Below, piece after piece: positions 1 through 6,594 of a DNA stretch of 6,594 nucleotides. The notes below the pieces were generated by a model. The model searched no databases. It was not told where the DNA came from and saw nothing but the letters and a program-made list of their open reading frames with translations. Location: contig JAAXHV010000058.1 in assembly GCA_012270695.1 (NCBI GenBank), positions 1-6,594 on the forward strand, written 5' to 3'. Source of the stretch: Gammaproteobacteria bacterium. GTDB lineage: Bacteria > Pseudomonadota > Gammaproteobacteria > Eutrophobiales > Eutrophobiaceae. The number at the start of each line of letters is the position of its first letter. The stretch's first letter is position 1. A program made the translations under genes and the position numbers.

Positions 1-1047
1 ACCCTGGGTGAGGGGAACACGCCGCTGATCCGGCTGGAGAATATCCCCGAGGCCAATGACCGGGACATCGGCTTATACGTCAAGTACGAAGGGTTGAACC
101 CGACCGGTTCTTTCAAGGATCGCGGCATGACCATGGCGATTACCCAGGCAGTCAACGAGGGTTCACAAGCGGTCTTATGCGCATCTACGGGCAATACCTC
201 GGCCTCCGCTGCCGCCTACGCGGCCAGGGCCGGAATGGCTTGTTACGTTCTTATCCCGGATGGCAAGATTGCCATGGGGAAACTGGCTCAAGCCATGATC
301 CACGGGGCTGTGGTCATTCAGGTAGAGGGTAATTTTGACGATGGGATGCGGCTGGTGAAACAGGTCGCCGCCGAAGCGCCGATTACCCTGGTAAACTCGG
401 TCAACCCGTATCGGCTCCAAGGCCAGAAAACCGCAGCGTTCGAGATCATGGATGAATTGGGTGCCCCTCCGGATTTTCATTGCCTGCCGGTGGGTAATGC
501 CGGCAATATCTCCGCTTACTGGACCGGCTACAGCGAATATGCGGGCAAGACCACCGGCGCCTGCAACTTCTGTGACGGGCAGTGCGCTTACGGCACCGAA
601 CCGGTTGTGGATAAACGGCCCCGCATGCTGGGTTATCAGGCAGCAGGCGCCGCGCCTTTTTTACGAGGCGAGCTGATAAAGTCACCCGAGACCGTCGCCA
701 GCGCCATCCGCATCGGGCAACCGCAGTCATGGGATCTGGCCTGGGCTGCAAGCAGGGAATCCGGCGGCTGGTTCGATGAGTTCAGCGATACGGAAATCCT
801 TGCCACACAGGCGTTGCTGGCCGCCGGGGAAGGCATATTCTGTGAGCCGGCTTCCGCCGTCTCCGTGGCCGGCGCCCTGCGCGACATTCAGGCAGGCAGA
901 ATCCCCGGGGGCAGCACTGTGGTATGCACCCTGACCGGACACGGTCTGAAAGACCCGGATATCGCCATGCAGCAAAGCTCGGCGCCGGTAAAAAAGGTAC
1001 CGGCCGATCTGCACGCGGTAAAGAGAGTCATTCTTGACAGCGTGTAA
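1..1047 (+). CDS. thrC: Threonine synthase, 5'-truncated by the window edge
   Basis: Threonine synthase is a cytoplasmic PLP enzyme that converts O-phospho-L-homoserine to L-threonine and phosphate. The frame is open from base 1, so the true start lies outside; 348 codons plus TAA are visible. Fragment residues 2-9 (LGEGNTPL) are the usual N-terminal motif. SFKDRG carries the PLP Schiff-base lysine at residue 39 (codon 115-117). STGNTSAS follows at about residues 61-68, and GNAGNIS, the phosphate-binding loop, starts at residue 165. The C-terminal part has [12 protein letters not shown] and [11 protein letters not shown]. It resembles the short Bacillus-type enzyme (about 350 aa) rather than the longer E. 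coli type, and by that comparison roughly 25 N-terminal residues are missing. It is odd in having about 20 extra residues (nt 556-615) with C-x2-C-x3-C between the GNAGNIS region and the [14 protein letters not shown] segment. The family call is firm; the role of the insert is unknown. Confidence 0.95.
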   Translation, partial: TLGEGNTPLIRLENIPEANDRDIGLYVKYEGLNPTGSFKDRGMTMAITQAVNEGSQAVLCASTGNTSASAAAYAARAGMACYVLIPDGKIAMGKLAQAMIHGAVVIQVEGNFDDGMRLVKQVAAEAPITLVNSVNPYRLQGQKTAAFEIMDELGAPPDFHCLPVGNAGNISAYWTGYSEYAGKTTGACNFCDGQCAYGTEPVVDKRPRMLGYQAAGAAPFLRGELIKSPETVASAIRIGQPQSWDLAWAASRESGGWFDEFSDTEILATQALLAAGEGIFCEPASAVSVAGALRDIQAGRIPGGSTVVCTLTGHGLKDPDIAMQQSSAPVKKVPADLHAVKRVILDSV

Positions 1048-1128
1048 ATCCAAACTTCATCGACAGCGAACGAGTATCCGGTGGCAACAAGCGGACTGGT
1101 GAGAAATCCGGGCTAAAGATATCGCTTT

Positions 1129-2853
1129 ATGAAAATCACCCGTCGCGTTGTATCATCGGAGTGCGGCCTGCCGGATTTTATTCATCCGGTAATGCGGCGT
1201 GTCTATGCCGCCAGAAATATTTCATCCATGCGGGAGCTGGATTATTCGCTGACAAATCTGCTGCCGTTCGGTATGTTGAAAAATATCGATGCGGCGGCAG
1301 ATTTACTCATTGACGCCATCCACGCTGACAAACGAATACTAATCATTGCCGATTATGATGCGGACGGCGCTACTGCCTGCGCCGTAGCCTTGCGCGGGTT
1401 GTGCTTGCTGGGCGCAAAGCAGGTCGTCTACCTGGTGCCGGACCGGGTAAAACACGGGTATGGTTTGAGTACCGATGTGGCCCGCCTGGCCTTGAAGTCT
1501 GAACCTGACCTCCTGGTGACCGTGGATAACGGTATCTCCAGTCTGGCAGGCGTCGACTTTGCCCGTAACGCCGGGGTGGACGTGTTGATTACCGATCATC
1601 ACCTGCCCGGCAAGGAGCTTCCTGCTGCCAGCGTTATAGTCAACCCAAATCAGCCGGGCGATCGGTTCCCCAGCAAGTGTATCGCGGGTGTCGGCGTCAT
1701 GTTTTACCTGTTGCTGGCGGTCAGGGCCAGGCTGAGGGATACGAACTGGTTTGCCGCGCAAGAACTGCAAGTACCGAACCTTGCGCCATTGCTCGACCTG
1801 GTGGCGCTGGGCACCATTGCCGACGTGGTGGAACTGGATTTCAACAACCGTATCCTGGTACGGCAAGGCCTGGTGCGAATCAGGGCACGGCGCTGTTCAC
1901 AGGGCGTCATGGCCTTGATCCGGGTTGCGGGCAGCGTGCCCGAGAAGATTACTTCTGCTGATCTCGGATTTCTGCTGGGTCCAAGGCTGAATGCAGCCGG
2001 CCGCATGGCTGACATGAGGCTGGGTATCGAATGCCTGCTCACGGACAATTTTTCCCATGCGGTTTCCTTGGCGTTGCAACTGGAAAGATTCAACCGCGAG
2101 AGAAAACATGTCCAGGCTGAAATGCAGGAAGAAGCCGAAGCCCATCTCCGCCGCATAGCGGAACCGGACCAGGGGGAGTTGCCCTTTGGAGTGTGCCTGT
2201 ATGATGCCGGCTGGCGCCAGGGTATCGTTGGAGTACTGGCGGGCAGGATAAAAGAGCTGGTAAATCGTCCGGTAATCGTATTTGCGTCCGCCGGTGAAGG
2301 TTTATTGAAAGGATCAGGGCGGTCGTTGCCCGGTATCCACCTTAAAGATGTTCTGGAAGCGCTGGCCGTGCAACATCCCCGCCTGATAGAACGGTTCGGA
2401 GGCCATGCAATGGCCGCAGGTTTGACGATCAGGGAAGCCGATTATGCAGAGTTCAAGGAGTTGTTTGATGCACAAGTCAGAAGTTCGACGGCCGGCCGGT
2501 TGCCGGGAGCGGAGATCGTAACGGACGGCAAGCTGGCGCGCGCCGACATCAGCCTGGAGCTCGCCGAAGAAATTGAAAACGCGGGGCCCTGGGGACAGGG
2601 TTTCCCCGAACCGTTATTCGATGACGTATTCTCTGTGGCCGGCACCCGGCTGGTGGGGGGTAAGCACCTGAAGTTGAAACTCATCGTCGAAGGTCAGGAA
2701 CAACCGGTTGATGCCATTTCATTTAATACGGATGAGAATGCCGTTGCTGCGGATGCCGAAAATTTACGGATGGTCTACCAGTTAGCAGTCAACCGCTATA
2801 ATGGCTATCAAACACCACAACTTATTATCAGACATATCCAACCCTCGGAATAG
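1129..2853 (+). CDS. recJ: Single-stranded-DNA-specific 5'-3' exonuclease RecJ
   Basis: RecJ degrades single-stranded DNA 5' to 3' in RecF-pathway recombination, mismatch repair and base-excision repair. The 574 aa are close to the 577 of E. coli, and the N-terminus aligns from residue 1, which supports this ATG despite no clear Shine-Dalgarno. The DHH phosphoesterase core shows DYDADG (75-80), VTVDNGIS (130-137), TDHHLPG (155-161, with the DHH triad 156-158) and LVALGTIADVV (224-234), which supply the metal-binding acidic and histidine residues. LGPRLNAAGRM is at 283-293. The DHHA1 domain has GWRQGIVG (361-368), GSGRS (395-399) and FGGHAMAAG (423-431). The C-terminal OB-type region has AGPWGQGFPEPLF (485-497). 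All expected motifs are present, so it should be active. It lies 81 bp after thrC, so cotranscription is possible. Translation ends at TAG followed in frame by TAA TAA (2851-2859). Confidence 0.97.
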   Translation: MKITRRVVSSECGLPDFIHPVMRRVYAARNISSMRELDYSLTNLLPFGMLKNIDAAADLLIDAIHADKRILIIADYDADGATACAVALRGLCLLGAKQVVYLVPDRVKHGYGLSTDVARLALKSEPDLLVTVDNGISSLAGVDFARNAGVDVLITDHHLPGKELPAASVIVNPNQPGDRFPSKCIAGVGVMFYLLLAVRARLRDTNWFAAQELQVPNLAPLLDLVALGTIADVVELDFNNRILVRQGLVRIRARRCSQGVMALIRVAGSVPEKITSADLGFLLGPRLNAAGRMADMRLGIECLLTDNFSHAVSLALQLERFNRERKHVQAEMQEEAEAHLRRIAEPDQGELPFGVCLYDAGWRQGIVGVLAGRIKELVNRPVIVFASAGEGLLKGSGRSLPGIHLKDVLEALAVQHPRLIERFGGHAMAAGLTIREADYAEFKELFDAQVRSSTAGRLPGAEIVTDGKLARADISLELAEEIENAGPWGQGFPEPLFDDVFSVAGTRLVGGKHLKLKLIVEGQEQPVDAISFNTDENAVAADAENLRMVYQLAVNRYNGYQTPQLIIRHIQPSE

Positions 2854-2864
2854 TAATAAATCTG

Positions 2865-2918
2865 GGACACCCATTAATTACGGCTTAAAAAATTTATGGG
2901 AAAAATTTATGGGTGTCC
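2865..2918. repeat. Inverted repeat with internal 13-bp tandem duplication
   Basis: GGACACCCAT (2865-2874) is the exact reverse complement of ATGGGTGTCC (2909-2918). The stem can continue inward past one mismatch for four more A-T pairs (2876-2879 with 2904-2907). The interior holds AAAAATTTATGGG twice, back to back (2888-2900 and 2901-2913), a perfect tandem duplication whose second copy runs into the right arm. Located 11 bp after recJ, the hairpin could act as a weak terminator or 3'-end stabiliser, although the following TGAATTTCTGTTTT is not a clean T-run. It could also be a remnant of a small mobile or REP-like element. The repeats are seen directly; the function is inferred. Confidence 0.6.
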
Positions 2919-2964
2919 TGAATTTCTGTTTTGGGCTAACACTCAACTGAAAACGAGGGACAGA

Positions 2965-2977
2965 AGATTTGAAATCT
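2965..2977. repeat. 13-bp palindrome over the likely prfB -35 box
   Basis: AGATTT-G-AAATCT is a perfect palindrome with one central base. It is preceded by GGGACAGA (2957-2964), which resembles the GGGACACC at the left arm of the upstream inverted repeat. It covers the candidate -35 box TTGAAA (2969-2974), so it could be an operator. It could equally be part of a dispersed repeat family that happens to supply the -35. The sequence alone does not decide between these. Confidence 0.4.
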
Positions 2978-2996
2978 CCGTTACTATATCTATACT
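2969..2996 (+). promoter_or_regulatory. Candidate sigma-70 promoter for prfB-lysS
   Basis: TTGAAA (2969-2974) and TATACT (2991-2996) are separated by 16 bp, and each has at most two mismatches to the sigma-70 consensus. Transcription would start around 3002-3004, only a few bases before the prfB ATG at 3006. That would give an almost leaderless message, in keeping with the poor Shine-Dalgarno there. An additional promoter further upstream, or readthrough from recJ, is not excluded. Confidence 0.45.
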
Positions 2997-3005
2997 GCTG
3001 GAATT

Positions 3006-4104
3006 ATGCTGGAACTCACATCACAATTCGCCCGTATCAAAGACTGCCAGGAGAGAATCGACTCCCTGAGGAGGTATCTTTGACTTCGATACCAAGGTCG
3101 AACGCCTGCGCCAGGTCAGGCGAGAATTAGAAAATTCCGAACTTTGGAATGAGCCTGAACGCGCCCAGGCATTGGGGAAAGAACGGGCTGCGCTTGAAAA
3201 AACGGTTCAGGCAATAGAATCCATCAGCCAGGGAATGGACGACGTTGAGTTGTTGCTCGAGCTGGCGAAACAGGAAAACGACACCGATACCGCGGCCGAG
3301 GTTGTTGTCGATCTCGATAACTATGCTGCGCAGATAGCGGAGTTGGAATTTCGCCGCATGTTTTCCGGTGAAATGGACCCCAACAATGCATTTCTTGATA
3401 TCCAGTCAGGTTCCGGTGGCACCGAAGCCCAGGATTGGGCTGAAATGCTGCTGCGAATGTATTTGCGCTGGGGTGAGCAGCGCAGTTTCAAGACAGAACT
3501 GATTGAAGTGTCACCGGGGGAAGTGGCTGGCGTAAAGAGCGCGACAGTCAGGTACGTGGGTGACTATGCTTACGGCTGGCTGCGCACCGAAACCGGCGTA
3601 CACAGGCTGGTAAGAAAGTCCCCGTTTGATTCGGGCAATCGGCGCCATACCTCATTTGCTTCGGTATTCATTGCGCCGGAGATTGATGACAATATCGAGG
3701 TGGATATCGATACTGCGGATTTGCGCGTAGATACCTACAGGGCCAGTGGGGCGGGAGGGCAGCACGTAAACAAAACGGATTCGGCGGTAAGGTTAACCCA
3801 TATACCTACCGGCATTGTCGTACAGTGCCAGAATGACCGTTCCCAGCATAAGAACAAGGATCAGGCAATGAAGCAGTTGCGCGCCAAGTTGTACGAACTG
3901 GAACTGCAAAAGCGGATGTCTGAACAAAAAGCCATGGAGGATTCCAAGGCCGATATAGGCTGGGGCAACCAGATCCGCTCTTATGTATTGGACCAGTCCA
4001 GGATCAAGGATTTACGTACCGGCGTGGAGACCGGTAATATACAGGCTGTCCTGGATGGCGACCTGGACCGGTTCATAGAAGCCAGTCTTAAGGCGGGAGT
4101 GTGA
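3006..4104 (+). CDS. prfB: Peptide chain release factor 2 (RF2), expressed by programmed +1 frameshift
   Basis: RF2 recognises UGA and UAA in the ribosomal A site and triggers peptide release. Translation starts at ATG 3006, runs 25 codons to an in-frame TGA at 3081-3083, shifts +1 at CTT TGA C, and continues from GAC at 3082 to TGA at 4102-4104. The product is 365 aa, the same as E. coli RF2. Residues 1-25 end in SLRRYL, and DFDTKVERL follows the shift. The anticodon-like tripeptide SPF is at 205-207, and the peptidyl-tRNA hydrolysis motif GGQ is at 250-252 within [11 protein letters not shown]; both match E. coli numbering. Residue 246 is Ala, as in most bacteria, rather than the Thr of E. 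coli K-12. The ATG has only a weak GGA three bases upstream, but no better in-frame start exists before the stop at 2970. A caller that ignores the shift would start at TTG 3172 and lose 55 residues. Confidence 0.96.
3069..3084 (+). promoter_or_regulatory. prfB +1 programmed frameshift site (autoregulatory recoding element)
   Basis: The element is AGGAGG (3069-3074), TAT, CTT (3078-3080), TGA (3081-3083), C. This is the known RF2 recoding arrangement: an internal Shine-Dalgarno a fixed three bases before the CUU slippery codon, then a UGA C stop in poor termination context. The internal Shine-Dalgarno here fully matches the anti-Shine-Dalgarno core, whereas E. coli has AGGGGG. When RF2 is scarce the ribosome pauses at UGA, peptidyl-tRNA-Leu slips to UUU, and full-length RF2 is made; when RF2 is plentiful it terminates the 25-residue peptide. 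Confidence 0.95.
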
Positions 4105-4129
4105 TTTACCAGGCGGGCAGTATTGGATT

Positions 4130-5620
4130 ATGAGCAAAAACGACAGCAACGAGATCATCAGGCAGAGACGCACGCAGTTGCAGGAGTTGCGTAAATCCGG
4201 CAACGCCTACCCCAATGACTTCAGGCGGAATATCCTGGCGGCTGATTTACACGCCCGTTATGGCGATAAGGAACGGGAACAACTGGAAGGAGAAGCTGAA
4301 ATATTCAGTCTTGCCGGCAGGATGATGAGCCGCCGCATCATGGGCAAGGTTTCTTTTGCCCACATCCGCGATATGTCGGGGCAGATCCAGCTTTTTATCA
4401 GGCGTGACCGTCTGTCAGACGAGACCTATGGCGAGTTCAAGCGATGGGATATCGGCGATATCATCGCCGTGACAGGGAGTGTTTTCAAGACGAAAACCGG
4501 AGAGCTGTCAATCCAGGCTGATTCCATCAGGCTATTGGTCAAGTCATTGCGACCGTTGCCCGAGAAGTTCCACGGTTTGTCCGACCAGGAAACCCGCTAC
4601 CGCCAGCGTTACCTGGACCTGATTACCAATGAAGCAACCCGGCAAACGTTTCAAATCCGCAGCCGCGTGATCAATCATATCCGAGCTTACCTGGGCGGTT
4701 GTGGATTTCTTGAAGTGGAAACACCGATGATGCAGGCCATTCCCGGCGGCGCCACGGCAAGACCGTTTATTACCCATCATAACTCTCTGGATATGGACTT
4801 GTACCTGCGCATCGCGCCCGAATTATATTTAAAGAGACTGGTTGTCGGTGGTTTTGAAAAGGTATACGAGATCAACAGAAACTTTCGCAATGAAGGCCTG
4901 TCGCCGCAGCATAATCCCGAGTTCACCATGCTTGAGTTCTACTGGGCTTATGCGGACTATGAGGACATGATGGCGCTGACGGAGACTCTGCTGTGTTCCC
5001 TGGCAACGGAAGTAAAAGGGGAGACCACGATTGAATACCAGGGGGAAACATACGATCTCAGCCGGGATTTTCGCCGGCTGACGCTACAGGACGCGGTCCT
5101 GTCCTATAACCCGGATTTATCAGCAGACGACCTCAATAACCTGGACAAGTTGCGCAGCGTTGCTGCGCTTAAGGGTGTGGAGGTGAAGGAAACTTACGGC
5201 CTCGGTAAGTTACAGGTTGAATTATTCGAAAAAACCGTGGAGGCAAAACTTGGACAACCCACTTTTATCACCCGTTATCCGATCGAAGTGTCACCCTTAT
5301 CCAGGCGCAATGACGCGCATCCTGACTTTGCCGACCGCTTTGAACTGTTTATTGGCGGGCGCGAGATTGCGAATGGATTTTCTGAATTAAACGATCCTGA
5401 AGACCAGGCCGACAGGTTTCGTAAACAGGCTGAAGAAAATGCGTCAGGTGACGAGGAAGCCATGCACTACGATGCCGATTACATCACGACCCTGGAATAT
5501 GGTATGCCGCCGACTGCCGGTGAAGGTATCGGTATAGACCGCCTGGTCATGTTGCTTACGGATTCAGCATCTATCCGTGACGTGATTTTATTCCCTCACC
5601 TGAGGAACAAAGAATGGTAA
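4130..5620 (+). CDS. lysS: Lysyl-tRNA synthetase, class II
   Basis: This enzyme charges tRNA-Lys with lysine using ATP, in the cytoplasm. The 496 aa compare with about 505 in E. coli. A basic N-terminal helix is followed by the OB-fold anticodon-binding domain (about 58-140: [23 protein letters not shown] in part). The class II catalytic domain follows: motif 1 around [10 protein letters not shown] (192-201), motif 2 around [10 protein letters not shown] (247-256) with [20 protein letters not shown] after it, and motif 3 [15 protein letters not shown] (464-478). The active-site segments [11 protein letters not shown] and [13 protein letters not shown] are intact. It starts 25 nt after the prfB stop with only a modest purine-rich ribosome site, so it is probably cotranscribed with prfB as in E. 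coli. The last codons overlap the next gene. Confidence 0.97.
   Translation: MSKNDSNEIIRQRRTQLQELRKSGNAYPNDFRRNILAADLHARYGDKEREQLEGEAEIFSLAGRMMSRRIMGKVSFAHIRDMSGQIQLFIRRDRLSDETYGEFKRWDIGDIIAVTGSVFKTKTGELSIQADSIRLLVKSLRPLPEKFHGLSDQETRYRQRYLDLITNEATRQTFQIRSRVINHIRAYLGGCGFLEVETPMMQAIPGGATARPFITHHNSLDMDLYLRIAPELYLKRLVVGGFEKVYEINRNFRNEGLSPQHNPEFTMLEFYWAYADYEDMMALTETLLCSLATEVKGETTIEYQGETYDLSRDFRRLTLQDAVLSYNPDLSADDLNNLDKLRSVAALKGVEVKETYGLGKLQVELFEKTVEAKLGQPTFITRYPIEVSPLSRRNDAHPDFADRFELFIGGREIANGFSELNDPEDQADRFRKQAEENASGDEEAMHYDADYITTLEYGMPPTAGEGIGIDRLVMLLTDSASIRDVILFPHLRNKEW
5602..5606 (+). promoter_or_regulatory. Ribosome binding site for the DUF924 gene, inside lysS
   Basis: GAGGA sits seven bases before ATG 5614, within the last codons of lysS. 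It fixes the start of the downstream gene at the ATGGTAA overlap and suggests translational coupling to lysS. Confidence 0.6.
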
Positions 5621-6231
5621 AACAAACGGACGCGTTCGCTTATTCCACATTACTTGAGTTCTGGTTCGGCAACAAAGAAGCAGACGGCGAAGTGATCGAG
5701 GAAAAGTCTTCTTTGTGGTGGGATAAAAACGAGAAGACCGATGCGTATATCAGCAAGCATTATTCAGATCTGCTCTCCCGTTCAGTTCGGGGTGAACTCA
5801 ATGACTGGGTGAACGAACCACGCGGCCACTTGGCCCTGATCATCCTGATGGACCAGTTTTCCCGGAATATCTACAGGGATACTGCCCGGTCGTTCAGCCA
5901 GGATGAACTGGCCCTTGCACTTGCAGTGCGCGGCACGGAATCCGGCGTAGATAAAAAATTGAAAGCGGTTGAGCGGGTATTTTTTTATTTGCCGTTTGAA
6001 CATTCTGAATCCATTGAGGTGCAGGAAAATTCTGTCAGACTTTATCAAACACTCCTCGATGGTGTGGCAGACAGGGACAAGGAGAAATTTGCCGATTACC
6101 TGGACTATGCTGTAAAACATGCGGACATCGTCAGGCGCTTCAAACGCTTCCCTCACCGCAACAAACTATTAGGCCGGAAATCAACCCCGGAAGAAATCGA
6201 GTTCCTGAAACAACCCGGCTCTTCTTTTTAA
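5614..6231 (+). CDS. DUF924 family protein of unknown function
   Basis: The 205-aa product matches the DUF924 family, whose members are predicted to be alpha-helical and TPR-like; the biochemical role is not established. Recognisable family blocks, in order, are LLEFWFGN (13-20), LWWDK (34-38), [21 protein letters not shown] (74-94, cited in part as DQFSRNIYR), [14 protein letters not shown] (120-133) and [21 protein letters not shown] (174-194, core [10 protein letters not shown]). Length and motif order look complete. There is no signal peptide or membrane segment, so it is presumably cytoplasmic. Its ATG overlaps the lysS stop by seven bases (ATGGTAA), with GAGGA seven bases upstream, so it is likely the last gene of a prfB-lysS unit. 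Co-expression with translation genes is suggestive but does not define a function. Confidence 0.9.
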   Translation: MVKQTDAFAYSTLLEFWFGNKEADGEVIEEKSSLWWDKNEKTDAYISKHYSDLLSRSVRGELNDWVNEPRGHLALIILMDQFSRNIYRDTARSFSQDELALALAVRGTESGVDKKLKAVERVFFYLPFEHSESIEVQENSVRLYQTLLDGVADRDKEKFADYLDYAVKHADIVRRFKRFPHRNKLLGRKSTPEEIEFLKQPGSSF

Positions 6232-6264
6232 CCCGGATAGTCGGCCTCACTGCAAACGACTTGG

Positions 6265-6300
6265 TCAGGTATCCGGACCTGTGGCGCCTGAAACTTTTTT
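6265..6300 (+). terminator. Weak candidate terminator after the DUF924 gene
   Basis: Two small alternative stems precede a run of six T (6295-6300). One is CAGGT (6266-6270) with ACCTG (6277-6281). The other is TCAGG (6265-6269) with CCTGA (6287-6291), which ends three bases before the T-run. Both stems are only 5 bp. Placement between two unrelated genes favours a terminator, but the structure is marginal. Confidence 0.25.
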
Positions 6301-6331
6301 AACCGGGAAGTGTCGAATTATGCGGTATAAT
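6290..6331 (+). promoter_or_regulatory. Candidate promoter region for the HvfA-like gene
   Basis: Two possibilities overlap. TATAAT (6326-6331) is a perfect -10 hexamer, but no convincing -35 lies 16-18 bp upstream. Alternatively GAAACTT (6290-6296) and TCGAA (6313-6317), 16 bp apart, resemble a sigma-E-type (ECF) promoter. Either would leave a leader of roughly 90-105 nt before ATG 6428. A second TATAAT at 6397-6402 is too close to the ribosome site to be attractive and also lacks a -35. Confidence 0.3.
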
Positions 6332-6413
6332 GCTTGTGTCGTTCTAAAACACGAATGATGCAGGCAGTAGTCAAAATCTGGCTGTACCTGCATAATTATA
6401 ATCTAACCAGAGC

Positions 6414-6420
6414 AGGAGGT
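6414..6420 (+). promoter_or_regulatory. Strong ribosome binding site of the HvfA-like gene
   Basis: AGGAGGT, a full Shine-Dalgarno match, lies seven bases before ATG 6428. It is the strongest translation start signal in the window and decides between this frame and the overlapping TTG-initiated frame at 6334. Confidence 0.85.
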
Positions 6421-6427
6421 ATTATTG

Positions 6428-6594
6428 ATGTCGAAAGAGACTACTTTAAAGCCCATAGCTGCTGCATTGGGAACCACTTTTGCGGTTTCACTTACCCTCA
6501 GCCCTATTGCCAATGCTGCTGACAACCCATTCAGCATGACTGAGTTGTCCGGCAGTGGTTACATGGTGGCAGGTGAACATGGAGATGGTGAAGG
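6428..6594 (+). CDS. HvfA-like secreted low-complexity protein, putative RiPP precursor, 3'-truncated
   Basis: Fifty-five complete codons are visible before the window ends. Residues 1-9 (MSKETTLKP) form a charged n-region, about 10-27 a hydrophobic core, and ANA-A (28-31) a signal peptidase I-type site, so the product should be exported. The mature part begins DNPFSMTELSGSGYMVAGE and is becoming glycine- and acid-rich (GDGEG) at the edge. This signal-peptide style, with NPF, TEL and GYMVA segments before Gly/Glu-rich sequence, is what I recognise in small periplasmic low-complexity proteins with EGKCG repeats, the HvfA-like group. Known members are modified at cysteines by an MNIO (DUF692) enzyme with a partner protein and are linked to copper. 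No cysteine is visible yet, so the repeats are inferred. The start is well supported by AGGAGGT; the family call rests on the N-terminus only. Confidence 0.7.
   Translation, partial: MSKETTLKPIAAALGTTFAVSLTLSPIANAADNPFSMTELSGSGYMVAGEHGDGE

Noticed and set aside
1034..1039. Perfect -35 hexamer TTGACA at the end of thrC, as a recJ promoter
   Set aside because: The positions 16-18 bp downstream (for example TTCATC at 1056) do not resemble a -10 box, and the hexamer is explained by the coding sequence.
1048..1128. The thrC-recJ spacer as a regulatory region
   Set aside because: I see no convincing promoter, terminator, palindrome or small ORF in these 81 bases.
1339..1866. A 175-codon minus-strand frame inside recJ
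   Set aside because: RecJ is intact and conserved over this whole stretch on the plus strand; the antisense product resembles nothing I know and is a codon-bias shadow.
3172..4104. A release factor gene starting at TTG 3172
   Set aside because: This is only the part of prfB after the frameshift. The sequence upstream to GAC 3082 encodes conserved RF2 residues, and the 25-codon leader plus CTT TGA C site accounts for the true start at 3006.
4447..4467. Palindrome-like GATATC-rich stretch in lysS
   Set aside because: It encodes DIGDI in the conserved OB-fold domain, where repeated GATATC arises from codon choice; there is no sign of a separate function.
6332..6353. Imperfect stem TTGTGT/ACACGA just after the TATAAT at 6326
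   Set aside because: It is only six pairs including one G-U, with a nine-base loop, so it is not distinguishable from chance.
6334..6522. A 62-codon plus-strand frame starting at TTG 6334
   Set aside because: It has no ribosome site, its cysteine-rich product shows no recognisable pattern, and it overlaps in another frame the signal-peptide gene at 6428, which has a perfect AGGAGGT.

Overview
The window reads as a chromosomal housekeeping segment of a proteobacterium of moderate GC content, probably a betaproteobacterium. RecJ and RF2 align along their whole length with what I remember of the E. coli proteins. The recJ-prfB-lysS order is familiar from proteobacteria, and threonine synthase just upstream of recJ is an arrangement I associate with betaproteobacteria. 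The lineage is an inference from recalled synteny, not a search result. All genes are on the plus strand; every minus-strand reading frame I looked at is a shadow.

Layout: (1) 1-1047, threonine synthase lacking its 5' end, with an unusual cysteine-containing insert. (2) 1048-1128, a short spacer with no clear signal. (3) 1129-2853, recJ, ending in three consecutive in-frame stop codons. (4) 2854-3005, an AT-rich spacer with a 10-bp inverted repeat, a perfect 13-bp tandem duplication, and a 13-bp palindrome lying over the likely -35 box of prfB. (5) 3006-4104, prfB for release factor 2, read through a programmed +1 frameshift at an in-frame UGA at 3081. A plain ORF caller would truncate this gene at its 5' end. 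(6) 4130-5620, lysS. (7) 5614-6231, a DUF924-family gene overlapping the lysS stop. (8) 6232-6427, a spacer with weak hairpins, a T-run, candidate promoter elements and a consensus ribosome binding site. (9) 6428 to the right edge, the start of a secreted small protein resembling HvfA-type, low-complexity, EGKCG-repeat RiPP precursors.

prfB, lysS and the DUF924 gene look like one transcription unit, with a 25-nt gap followed by a 7-nt overlap. RF2 and LysRS both serve translation. The frameshift makes RF2 synthesis autoregulatory, because abundant RF2 terminates its own translation at the internal UGA. RecJ serves recombination and repair and is separated from prfB by the repeat-rich spacer. 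The gene at the right edge is the one piece that is not housekeeping. If the family call is right, the modification and transport genes of a metal-related peptide system should lie just beyond the window.
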